From the NCBI GenBank assembly GCA_030628245.1, contig DAOVRI010000126.1, positions 1-5,306 on the forward strand: 5,306 bases of DNA, read 5' to 3'. Numbering within the stretch: the first letter of the stretch is position 1; every line of letters starts with the position of its first letter. Shown piece by piece: positions 1-5,306 of the stretch. The position numbers and the translations under genes are program-made. Source of the stretch: Dehalococcoidales bacterium. Its GTDB lineage: Bacteria; Chloroflexota; Dehalococcoidia; Dehalococcoidales; RBG-16-60-22. The notes beneath the pieces were generated by a model, which saw nothing but the letters and a program-made list of their open reading frames with translations, searched no databases and was not told the DNA's origin.

Positions 1-984
1 CGTCCCGTGCGTGAGCGCCCCCACGAGGAGGTGCTTCAGGCAACCGGGGAGCTTATCAATAACTGCGGCTACGACGAGGTCTCTCTGGTCTCGCTGAATA
101 CTACCGACTACGCCGGCATCGACGAACTGGTTGGTAAATTATCCAAGAGCTACCCGAACCTTACCCTGTCGCTGCCCAGCCTGCGTCTGGACGATTTCTC
201 CATCAAACTCGTCGGTTCCCTCCCCACCCGCAGTCGCACCGGACTCACCTTCGCCCCGGAAGCCGGCACCGAGAGGCTGCGGCGCGCCATCAACAAGAAC
301 CTCGCGGAAGAAAGCCTGCTGGCCACGGCCGCCACCGCTTTCGAGCGCGGCTGGACCGGCCTCAAGCTCTACTTTATGGTCGGCCTGCCCACCGAGACCG
401 CTGAGGATGTCGAAAGCATCGTCACCCTAGTGGAAAAGGTCCGCGCCGAGGGCAAGAAAGCCAGCGGCAAAAGGCCGATGATACGGGTGAGTGTCTCCAC
501 CTTCGTTCCCAAGCCGCATACGCCCTTCCAGTGGTTCGCTCAGATACAGGAGTCTGAATTAACCATCAGGCACGAAATTCTCCAGCAGGGCCTGCAACAT
601 AAGGGTACGCGCCTGTCCTGGCACGACCCCCAGACCAGCCTGCTGGAAGCTACCATGTCGCGGGGAGACCGGCGCCTGGGTAAAGTCATTCACCGCGCCT
701 GGGAGCTGGGCTGTAAATTCGATGCCTGGACCGAGCACTTCAATAATGAAAGCTGGCGCCGCGCCTTTGCCGATGCCGACCTGGAGCCCGGTTTCTACGC
801 CCACCGCGAGCGCTCCCTGGACGAAGTGCTGCCCTGGTCTCATATTGATTCGGGCGTAACCGACACTTTTTTGAAGCGGGAACTCGAGCGCGCCCGGGAG
901 GGTAAAGACACGCCCGACTGCCGTAACGGCCCCTGTAATACCTGCGGCCTCGAAGAACTGGAAAACTGCGCCAATAGAAAATAA
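1..984 (+). CDS. B12-binding-type radical SAM protein, TIGR03960-like, C-terminal part (5' end outside window)
   Basis: The reading frame is open to the left edge and starts with RPVRERPHEE, which in this family directly follows the radical SAM CxxxCxxC cysteines. Those cysteines, and the N-terminal cobalamin-type domain the family usually has, should therefore lie just outside the window. The GTG at position 7 is an internal Val, not a start. Visible landmarks are GYDEVSLVSL (strand after the cluster loop), GLTFAPEAGTERLRRAIN (SAM-barrel core), KLYFMVGLPTET (late barrel strand), the conserved SRGDRRLG and LPWSHID stretches, and a C-terminal cysteine group at codons 919, 934, 943 and 967 (DC-x4-C-x2-CG-x7-C) that could bind metal or a second cluster. 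The family is found in many bacteria and, as far as I know, its reaction is undefined. The gene ends in TAA and converges on gyrA. The family assignment is strong; no substrate can be named from the sequence. Confidence 0.88.
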   Translation, partial: RPVRERPHEEVLQATGELINNCGYDEVSLVSLNTTDYAGIDELVGKLSKSYPNLTLSLPSLRLDDFSIKLVGSLPTRSRTGLTFAPEAGTERLRRAINKNLAEESLLATAATAFERGWTGLKLYFMVGLPTETAEDVESIVTLVEKVRAEGKKASGKRPMIRVSVSTFVPKPHTPFQWFAQIQESELTIRHEILQQGLQHKGTRLSWHDPQTSLLEATMSRGDRRLGKVIHRAWELGCKFDAWTEHFNNESWRRAFADADLEPGFYAHRERSLDEVLPWSHIDSGVTDTFLKRELERAREGKDTPDCRNGPCNTCGLEELENCANRK

Positions 985-1008
985 TGCGCAACTGCGCAGT
1001 TGCGCATT
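983..1008. terminator. Perfect 26-bp palindrome, probable bidirectional terminator between the radical SAM gene and gyrA
   Basis: Each strand can fold an 11-bp stem (983-993 with 998-1008) around a GCGC loop (994-997). It fills the whole 26-bp gap between two convergent genes and overlaps the first gene's TAA. Read on the minus strand, after gyrA, the stem is followed by a U-rich run (TTATTTTCTATT in the complement of 973-984), so it is a good intrinsic terminator for gyrA. On the plus strand the tail is only TTTACTACT, so termination of the radical SAM gene would be weaker. The palindrome contains three TGCGCA copies spaced 8 bp apart. Confidence 0.62.
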
Positions 1009-1010
1009 TA

Positions 1011-3446
1011 CTACTCCACGGAGGTAATAGCCACCAGCCGGTCGCCTTCATCGAGGGTCATCACCCTGACCCCCTGCGTGCTCCGGCCCTGGGTGCTGAT
1101 ACCATGTTTGGGGTCTTCTTCCTTTACCGGAGTCAGCGTTACCATGCCCTCGGCCGATATCAACATGACCTGCTGCTTCGTTGTTACTACTCTGGCCGCC
1201 GTCACCTCTCCCGACTTGTCGACTATCTTGAACGTCCTCACCCCACTGCCGGCGCGGTGCTGCCGCGGGTACCTGGACAGCGCGGTAATCTTGCCGTAGC
1301 CTCCCTCGGTAACCACCATCATAAAGGCTTCCGGGTCGACCCTGTCCAGGCTGACCACACCGTCGCCCTTGGCCAAGCGGATAGCGCGTACGCCGCCGCT
1401 GGTCCTGGAGGCGGCCCTCAGGCTGGAAACACTAAAACATATCGATTGCCCCCTGCGCGTCACCAGGACGACTTCATCCTTATCGGTGGCCATACAGGTT
1501 GATACCAGCTCATCTCCCGGTGCCAGGTCCATGGCGATAAGTCCGCTGCTCCGCACGGCGGCGAATTTATCCAGTGACGTCTTCTTTATCTCCCCTAGCT
1601 TCGTGGCCAGCACCAGATAGGCGTCCGGCATTAAACCGGTGGTGGCGGTCATGGACGTGACTCTTTCACCCTCGGTAATGGACAGCAGATTGATGATGGC
1701 CAGTCCCTTCGACGTGCGTGAAGCGGCGGGGACTTCGTGGCACTTCAGGTAAAAGACCTTGCCGCGGTCAGTGAAGAAAAAGAGGTCGTCGTGGGTATCG
1801 GCCACGACCAGCAGCATGACGGCATCGGTGTCCCTGGTCACCTGGCCTATTCTACCAACGCCACCACGATGCTGCGTCGGGTAGGTCTTCGAGGGAATTC
1901 TCTTGATGAAGCCGCGGCGGCTGAGCGTTACCACCACTCTTTCGTGGGGGATGAGGTCTTCCTCGGTAAACTCGAGCACTCCCTGCTCAACGATGGCGGT
2001 GCGGCGCTCGTCGCCGTATTTGGACTTCAGCTCCGCCACCTCCTCCTTTATCAGGACGAGAATCCTCCTGGGATTGGCCAGCAGGTCTTCCAGGTAGGCG
2101 ATTGTCTTGACCACCCCGGCATATTCGTCGAGTATCTTCTGCCTTTCCAGATTGGCCAGACGGCGCAGCTGCATATCAAGGATTGCCTGCGCCTGAAGCT
2201 GGGTCAGGCCGAAGCCTTCCATCAGGTTTTTACGGGCTGCCTCGGCCGTCTCGGACTTTCGGATGGTACTAATTATCGCGTCGATATTATCCAGCGCCGT
2301 TCTCAGGCCTTCCAGTATATGGGCCCTGGCCTTGGCCTGTTTCAGGTTATAGCGGGAGCGCCGCGTGATTACTATGTGGCGGAAATCCACGAAATTCTGC
2401 AGCGCCTCTCTCAGGCTGATTACCCTCGGTTGCCCGTCGACCAAGGCCAGCATATTGACGAAGAAGGAGGACTGCATGGAGGTATATTTGTAAAGGTTAT
2501 TGAGTACCTGCCGCGGCTGGGCTTCCTTTTTCAGCTCGATGACAATACGCATTCCCTGGCGGTCGGACTCGTCACGCAGGTCGCTGATGCCCTCGATTTT
2601 CTTGCTCCTGACCAGCTCGGCGATATTCTCAACCAGGGACGCCTTATTCGTCTGGTAGGGAAGCTCGTTGACGATTATCTGGCGTCGGCCGACCGCGGTG
2701 GGGCTGCTGATATGGGCCTTGGCCCGGACCACCAGCTTGCCGTGCCCGGTAGTATAGGCATTCATGATACCTTCCCGCCCCTGGATAATGCCGGCCGTAG
2801 GAAAGTCCGGACCTTCAACGAATTTACAGAGCTCTTCGATGGTAGCCTTGGGGTTATCGATGAGGTGGGCAATAGCGTCGCACACCTCGCTCAAATTATG
2901 CGGCGGGATATTGGTAGCCATGCCCACGGCGATGCCGGAACTGCCGTTCAGTAACAGGTTGGGTAATTTGGTGGGCAGCACTTTGGGCTCCTGAAGGCTG
3001 TCATCGAAGTTAGCCATGAAGTCCACGGTGTCCTTGTCGATGTCAACCAGCATCTCTTCCGCTATCTTCGCCAGGCGCGCCTCGGTATATCGCATGGCGG
3101 CGGGAGGGTCATTATCGACACTGCCGAAATTGCCCTGCCCGTCAACCAGGGGATAACGCATCGAGAATTCCTGCGCCATGCGTACCATGGCGTCATAGAC
3201 CGAGGTATCTCCATGCGGATGGTACTTACCCAGCACTTCACCGACGATACGGGCGCTTTTCCGATGGGGCCCGGTCGGCCGCAGCCCCATGTCGTTCATG
3301 GCATAAAGGATACGCCGGTGCACCGGTTTCAACCCGTCACGTACATCCGGCAGGGCGCGGGCGACGATGACACTCATCGCGTAATCGAGGTAGGAACCCC
3401 TCATTTCATCTTCGATATTAACCGGCTTCACTGTGCCCGAAACCAT
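1011..3446 (-). CDS. gyrA: DNA gyrase subunit A
   Basis: This is the DNA breakage-reunion subunit of the GyrA2GyrB2 type IIA topoisomerase, which introduces negative supercoils using ATP hydrolysed by GyrB. It is complete at 811 residues. The N-terminal winged-helix/tower part includes DVRDGLKPVHRRILYAM (34-50), the quinolone-region helix GKYHPHGDTSVYDAMVRMAQ (73-92) and the catalytic Tyr120 in AAMRYTEARL. A coiled-coil stretch with its hinge lies at about 350-480. From about 499 to the end there are six beta-pinwheel blades of the DNA-wrapping domain, marked by recurring turns (TSKG, SSGL, TSGGVRAI, GSGVRTF, TQGVRVM). The GyrA box at 525-531 reads QHRGGVG, where QRRGGKG is typical. The chain stops at blade six with no acidic tail such as that of E. 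coli GyrA. Thr81 (E. coli Ser83 position) and Asp85 (Asp87) look wild-type. The ATG has a strong Shine-Dalgarno. gyrB is not in the window. A GyrA call is preferred over ParC because six blades and a recognisable box are present. Confidence 0.97.
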   Translation of the reverse strand: MVSGTVKPVNIEDEMRGSYLDYAMSVIVARALPDVRDGLKPVHRRILYAMNDMGLRPTGPHRKSARIVGEVLGKYHPHGDTSVYDAMVRMAQEFSMRYPLVDGQGNFGSVDNDPPAAMRYTEARLAKIAEEMLVDIDKDTVDFMANFDDSLQEPKVLPTKLPNLLLNGSSGIAVGMATNIPPHNLSEVCDAIAHLIDNPKATIEELCKFVEGPDFPTAGIIQGREGIMNAYTTGHGKLVVRAKAHISSPTAVGRRQIIVNELPYQTNKASLVENIAELVRSKKIEGISDLRDESDRQGMRIVIELKKEAQPRQVLNNLYKYTSMQSSFFVNMLALVDGQPRVISLREALQNFVDFRHIVITRRSRYNLKQAKARAHILEGLRTALDNIDAIISTIRKSETAEAARKNLMEGFGLTQLQAQAILDMQLRRLANLERQKILDEYAGVVKTIAYLEDLLANPRRILVLIKEEVAELKSKYGDERRTAIVEQGVLEFTEEDLIPHERVVVTLSRRGFIKRIPSKTYPTQHRGGVGRIGQVTRDTDAVMLLVVADTHDDLFFFTDRGKVFYLKCHEVPAASRTSKGLAIINLLSITEGERVTSMTATTGLMPDAYLVLATKLGEIKKTSLDKFAAVRSSGLIAMDLAPGDELVSTCMATDKDEVVLVTRRGQSICFSVSSLRAASRTSGGVRAIRLAKGDGVVSLDRVDPEAFMMVVTEGGYGKITALSRYPRQHRAGSGVRTFKIVDKSGEVTAARVVTTKQQVMLISAEGMVTLTPVKEEDPKHGISTQGRSTQGVRVMTLDEGDRLVAITSVE

Positions 3447-3455
3447 AATTAGCTC

Positions 3456-3463
3456 AACCTCCT
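3456..3463 (-). promoter_or_regulatory. gyrA Shine-Dalgarno overlapping the upstream stop codon
   Basis: On the minus strand the sequence AGGAGGTT lies here, 11 bases from AGGAGG to the gyrA ATG (3444-3446). The TAG stop of the TPR gene (3462-3464) shares two bases with it (TAGGAGG). A ribosome finishing the TPR protein therefore sits on the gyrA initiation site, so coupled translation or reinitiation is likely. The site supports the chosen gyrA start. Confidence 0.8.
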
Positions 3464-4268
3464 ATTCGTCATCGCTATCCGTATTATCATCGACGCCCTC
3501 GGACTCCTCGGGCAATACTTCTATTTCGTCGCCACCGATTATCGTATAACCGGGCTCATCTTCCTCCCCATCCTCATCCACTTTCAACAGTTTATCGCTG
3601 ACGTAAGGACGGAACTCCTCCATCCCCTTCGGCGGGAAGGACAGCTTGCCGGCCTGACTGGGGTGCTGGTAAGTTTCTCTCACTATCACGGTCATCAAGT
3701 CCACGGCGGACTTAACCACGGATGCCGTGTACTGGTTGCCCCCCAGAATCAGCCGGATAAGCCGCTGGGCATACTTTGGTTCGACCTCTCCCATATAGTT
3801 ACCGCGGCTGTTTTCGACCGACAGAACGGAGCCGTCAACCTTCAATTGTACTTTGTCGCCCGCCACCATCCTGGCGCGGTTCTCCTTGGGCGCCAGCTCG
3901 TAGAGGGTAACCACCCCGGCCTTGCCTATTTCTTCGATAAAATGGTGCGGCTCGACCTTGTCCGTTTCCACTTCGGCGCTGTCCGACTCTCCCAGATCAC
4001 TCAGGCGCCGCAGGTTCCGATTGGCAATAGCATTATAGGGGTCCAGCTGCACCGTCCGGCTATAGGCTTCCCGGGCCTGCGTATACCGCCCCAGTTCCAT
4101 GCAGGCCCTGCCCAGGCGATTGTAAGCATCAACATCTTCCGGAAAGCTCCCGATGATTTCCTTATTGATCCCGACGGCCTCCTGCCAGCGTGCCTGCATC
4201 GCCAGGTCGATGGCCTCTTTGCTGCGCTGCTGCTTGAGCCTTAGCTGTCTTTCGTCATCACGCGTCAT
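3462..4268 (-). CDS. TPR-repeat protein with acidic C-terminal tail, co-transcribed with gyrA
   Basis: This is a 268-residue protein of unknown function, with no signal peptide or membrane segment, so probably cytoplasmic. Residues 11-44 and 45-78 form two tetratricopeptide repeats (second one: AYNRLGRACMELGRYTQAREAYSRTVQLDP), which usually bind protein partners. After a linker, residues 105-207 make a compact mixed domain. Its core, DGSVLSVENSRGNYMGEVEP followed by KYAQRLIRLILGGNQYTASVV, resembles the second half of a HIRAN-like nucleic-acid-binding fold, but this is a weak resemblance. Residues 230-268 are extremely acidic: 19 of 39 are Asp or Glu, and there is no Lys or Arg. The start ATG is preceded on the minus strand by GGAG with a 5-base spacer; two tandem CCGGAA copies (4276-4287 on the plus strand) cover this site. 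The gene ends 15 bp before gyrA and is evidently the first gene of that operon, so a role near gyrase or DNA topology is possible but unproven. Confidence 0.85.
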   Translation of the reverse strand: MTRDDERQLRLKQQRSKEAIDLAMQARWQEAVGINKEIIGSFPEDVDAYNRLGRACMELGRYTQAREAYSRTVQLDPYNAIANRNLRRLSDLGESDSAEVETDKVEPHHFIEEIGKAGVVTLYELAPKENRARMVAGDKVQLKVDGSVLSVENSRGNYMGEVEPKYAQRLIRLILGGNQYTASVVKSAVDLMTVIVRETYQHPSQAGKLSFPPKGMEEFRPYVSDKLLKVDEDGEEDEPGYTIIGGDEIEVLPEESEGVDDNTDSDDE

Positions 4269-4304
4269 ATCGTCTCCGGAACCGGAACAATTTTTTAGTA
4301 ATTT

Positions 4305-4333
4305 ATTCTACACCAATGCGAAACATCATACAA
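4305..4333 (-). promoter_or_regulatory. Candidate sigma-70 promoter for the TPR-gyrA operon
   Basis: On the minus strand, TTGTAT (4328-4333) is followed after 17 bp by TAGAAT (4305-4310). The -10 box matches the consensus at 5 of 6 positions and the -35 at only 3 of 6. Transcription would start near 4298, giving a leader of about 30 bases to the ATG at 4266-4268. TATGAT at about 4324-4329 is another possible -10, but it has no convincing -35. Confidence 0.45.
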
Positions 4334-4360
4334 GGGGTTTAAGACACAAAAATGCGCTGT

Positions 4361-4390
4361 TTGACAAATTGCCCCCCCGGCAGATAGAAT
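4361..4390 (+). promoter_or_regulatory. Sigma-70 promoter for the nfu gene
   Basis: A perfect -35 TTGACA (4361-4366) and a -10 TAGAAT (4385-4390, 5 of 6 matches) are separated by 18 bp. Transcription should start around 4397, leaving a leader of about 36 bases before the ATG at 4434. The spacer contains a run of seven C (4372-4378). The -10 box forms part of a perfect inverted repeat that reaches the ribosome-binding site. Confidence 0.72.
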
Positions 4391-4416
4391 TTAAATAGGG
4401 GCACAGTTAAATTCTA
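4385..4416 (+). promoter_or_regulatory. Perfect 10-bp inverted repeat over the nfu -10 box and leader, possible operator
   Basis: TAGAATTTAA (4385-4394) is repeated in inverted form as TTAAATTCTA (4407-4416) around a 12-base centre. The left arm contains the -10 box; the right arm ends directly next to the Shine-Dalgarno AAGGAG (4417-4422). The arms are 22 bp apart, about two helical turns, which suits a dimeric repressor on one face of the DNA. Only the right arm and part of the centre would be transcribed, so an RNA hairpin is less likely than a DNA operator. The regulator is unknown. Confidence 0.5.
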
Positions 4417-4433
4417 AAGGAGATAGGGTTAAA

Positions 4434-4652
4434 ATGCAAGATAAGGTGGAAGAGGTACTCGAAAAAGTACGTCCGGTCCTGGTAAGGGATGGGGGCAATG
4501 TGGAACTGGTGGAGGTTACCGACGGTATCGTAAAAGTAAAATTGGTCGGCGCTTGCGCCGGCTGTCCTTTGTCACAATTGACCCTGAAGAATGGGATTGA
4601 ACGCATCCTGAAGCAGGAAATCCCCGAAGTCAAAGAGGTGGTGGCCGTCTAA
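4434..4652 (+). CDS. NifU-like iron-sulfur cluster scaffold/carrier protein (Nfu domain only)
   Basis: At 72 residues this is a stand-alone NifU C-terminal domain. Such proteins bind a [4Fe-4S] cluster, usually between two subunits, and pass it to apo-enzymes in the cytoplasm. The protein opens with the typical helix KVEEVLEKVRPVLVRDGGNVELVEV (residues 4-28). The cluster ligands are Cys41 and Cys44 in GACAGCPLSQLTLKNGIERIL, where the CxGCP motif and following helix fit the family closely. It lacks the N-terminal IscU-like or A-type domains of longer NifU/NfuA proteins, so it resembles the small Nfu proteins of many Gram-positive and Chloroflexota genomes. AAGGAG lies 11 bases before the ATG and a good promoter lies upstream. 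It is transcribed alone, divergent from the TPR-gyrA operon and convergent with lysC. No other Fe-S assembly gene is visible nearby. Confidence 0.93.
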   Translation: MQDKVEEVLEKVRPVLVRDGGNVELVEVTDGIVKVKLVGACAGCPLSQLTLKNGIERILKQEIPEVKEVVAV

Positions 4653-4661
4653 CAACACCTC
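4635..4661. terminator. Weak candidate terminator hairpin between convergent nfu and lysC
   Basis: GAGGTG (4635-4640) pairs with CACCTC (4656-4661). Two more pairs are possible inside after a mismatch, leaving a 9-base loop. On the plus strand an AT-rich tail follows (GTAAATATTATTTAAT), but without a clean T run. On the minus strand only TTT follows. The stem starts inside the end of nfu. The 20-bp gap between the two stop codons leaves little room for any other terminator. Confidence 0.33.
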
Positions 4662-4672
4662 GTAAATATTAT

Positions 4673-5306
4673 TTAATCCTCTGTTTCCAGCTCGAAGGCG
4701 CGGTGTAAAGCTCGCACCGCATCCTTTACTCTGGCCTCGTCGATAATACAGGTTATCCTTATTTCCGATGTCGCGATAAGCTGGACGTTGATTTTCTCTT
4801 TTCTGAGGGCATCGAACATGCGGGCGGCGTAACCGGGGGCATACTGCATGCCGGTGCCGATGATGCTCACCTTACCCAGTTTGGAGTCGCTGACGCACTC
4901 CCTGGCGCCGATTGACCCGGCTATCGGTTTGACGACCGCCATCGCCCCTTTCAGCTGGCCCTTGGCTACCGTGAAGGTAAGGTCGGTGATATTCTCGATG
5001 CTGGCATTCTGAACGATGGTATCGACGCTGATACCGGCCTCCGCCAGAGGAACGAAGATTCCCGCGGCGATACCCGGCCGGTCGGGTACGCCGACTACGG
5101 TTATCTTGGCAACATCAAGGTCATGGGCTATACCTCTTACTTTATTTCGTATTTCCATAGACACCTCTTTGTGAATTAACGTACCGGGGTTCTCATTAAA
5201 GCTCGACGCCACCAGAATGGGGACGCTGAACAGCTCACCCAGCTCTACCGCCCGGGGATGTATCGCCTTGAACCCGTAGGTCACCATTTCCAGCATCTCC
5301 TCATAG
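4673..5306 (-). CDS. lysC: Aspartokinase, C-terminal regulatory part with two ACT domains (5' end outside window)
   Basis: Aspartokinase phosphorylates L-aspartate, the first step toward lysine, threonine, methionine and diaminopimelate. The frame is open to the right edge and begins YEEMLEMVTYGFKAIHPRAVE, the family motif at the end of the kinase domain, so the ATG at 5294-5296 is internal. The next landmark is SSFNENPGTLI. ACT domain 1 covers VRGIAHDLDVAKITVVGVPD, RPGIAAGIFVPLAEAGISVD and TIVQNAS. ACT domain 2 covers KVSIIGTGMQYAPGYAARMF, DALRKEKINVQLIATSEIRI and ALHRAFEL. These domains bind feedback inhibitors (lysine and/or threonine in this class); which one cannot be read from the sequence. 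A Tyr in PGYAARMF stands where Val is common. No homoserine dehydrogenase domain is fused, since the protein ends seven residues after the last ACT helix. A good internal Shine-Dalgarno and ATG lie before ACT1. The gene converges on nfu. The symbol is by family only. Confidence 0.94.
   Translation of the reverse strand, partial: YEEMLEMVTYGFKAIHPRAVELGELFSVPILVASSFNENPGTLIHKEVSMEIRNKVRGIAHDLDVAKITVVGVPDRPGIAAGIFVPLAEAGISVDTIVQNASIENITDLTFTVAKGQLKGAMAVVKPIAGSIGARECVSDSKLGKVSIIGTGMQYAPGYAARMFDALRKEKINVQLIATSEIRITCIIDEARVKDAVRALHRAFELETED
5156..5168 (-). promoter_or_regulatory. Candidate internal translation start in lysC for a separate regulatory (beta) subunit
   Basis: On the minus strand AGAGGTG (5162-5168) precedes an in-frame ATG (5156-5158), with GAGG five bases from it. 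Starting here would give a 161-residue protein, beginning MEIRNKVRGIAHD, that is almost exactly the two ACT domains. Bacillus subtilis and Corynebacterium aspartokinases are known to make such a beta subunit (about 160-170 residues) from an internal start at the equivalent place. The motif also simply encodes Lys-Glu-Val-Ser-Met, so it could be chance. Confidence 0.45.

Noticed and set aside
7..9. GTG as the start of the radical SAM gene.
   Set aside because: The residues before it (Arg-Pro) continue the family's conserved RPVRER motif, so the gene starts outside the window.
984..1502. A 172-codon plus-strand frame starting in the palindrome after the radical SAM gene.
   Set aside because: It overlaps the gyrA 3' half in antisense, has no ribosome-binding site, and its low-complexity product looks like no protein family.
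1737..2954. A 405-codon open frame on the plus strand, opposite gyrA.
   Set aside because: It lies wholly inside the highly conserved gyrA gene, begins with GTG without a convincing Shine-Dalgarno, and its translation shows no recognisable domain. It is an antisense shadow of gyrA codon usage.
3192..3206. Thr81 at the E. coli Ser83 position of the quinolone region as a sign of drug resistance.
   Set aside because: Thr is the wild-type residue at this place in other bacteria such as Pseudomonas aeruginosa, and the Asp87 equivalent is intact.
3663..4244. A 193-codon plus-strand frame opposite the TPR gene.
   Set aside because: The minus-strand TPR protein has clear repeats, a Shine-Dalgarno and operon context; the opposite frame has none of these.
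4360..4368. TTTGACAAA as a small palindromic operator.
   Set aside because: It is only four base pairs per arm and is explained by the -35 box TTGACA.
4391..4633. An 80-codon minus-strand frame opposite nfu.
   Set aside because: It is the antisense of a clear Nfu domain gene and its product has no recognisable feature.
5294..5296. ATG as the start of aspartokinase, making it a free-standing ACT protein.
   Set aside because: The upstream codons Tyr-Glu-Glu match the conserved aspartokinase YEEM motif and the frame stays open to the edge, so this is an internal Met of a longer gene.

Overview
The window reads as an ordinary housekeeping stretch of a bacterial chromosome of moderately high GC content. 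It holds five protein-coding genes, two of them cut by the window edges. I see no mobile element, tRNA, rRNA or CRISPR array. Gene content and protein style (GyrA motif GSVDNDPPAAMRYTE, a TPR gene directly ahead of gyrA, a stand-alone small NifU-like gene, a lone B12/radical-SAM protein of the TIGR03960 type) suggest Chloroflexota, perhaps class Dehalococcoidia. That placement is from memory of family resemblance, not from a search.

Layout from left to right. Positions 1-984 (+) hold the C-terminal part of a TIGR03960-like radical SAM protein, whose Fe-S cysteine motif should lie just before the window. Positions 983-1008 hold a perfect palindrome, probably a shared terminator between convergent genes. 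Positions 1011-3446 (-) hold complete gyrA. Positions 3462-4268 (-) hold a TPR protein with a very acidic tail, 15 bp upstream of gyrA and clearly in the same operon. Positions 4269-4433 are a divergent intergenic region with a promoter on each strand and a perfect 10-bp inverted repeat over the nfu promoter and leader. Positions 4434-4652 (+) hold a 72-residue NifU-like (Nfu) Fe-S protein. Positions 4653-4672 are a short convergent gap. Positions 4673-5306 (-) hold the C-terminal, two-ACT-domain regulatory part of aspartokinase.

The TPR protein and GyrA are the only clear co-transcribed pair. The TPR gene's stop codon overlaps the gyrA Shine-Dalgarno, which suggests coupled expression. The other genes are separate units: Fe-S cluster delivery (Nfu), aspartate-family amino-acid synthesis (LysC) and an uncharacterised radical SAM enzyme. 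Nfu could in principle serve Fe-S enzymes such as the radical SAM protein, but nothing here links them beyond proximity.

The points most worth a second look are: the acidic-tailed TPR partner of a GyrA that itself has no acidic tail; the altered GyrA box (QHRGGVG); the inverted repeat at the nfu promoter; a well-placed internal Shine-Dalgarno and ATG in lysC that would give a separate regulatory subunit; and the triple-TGCGCA palindrome after gyrA.
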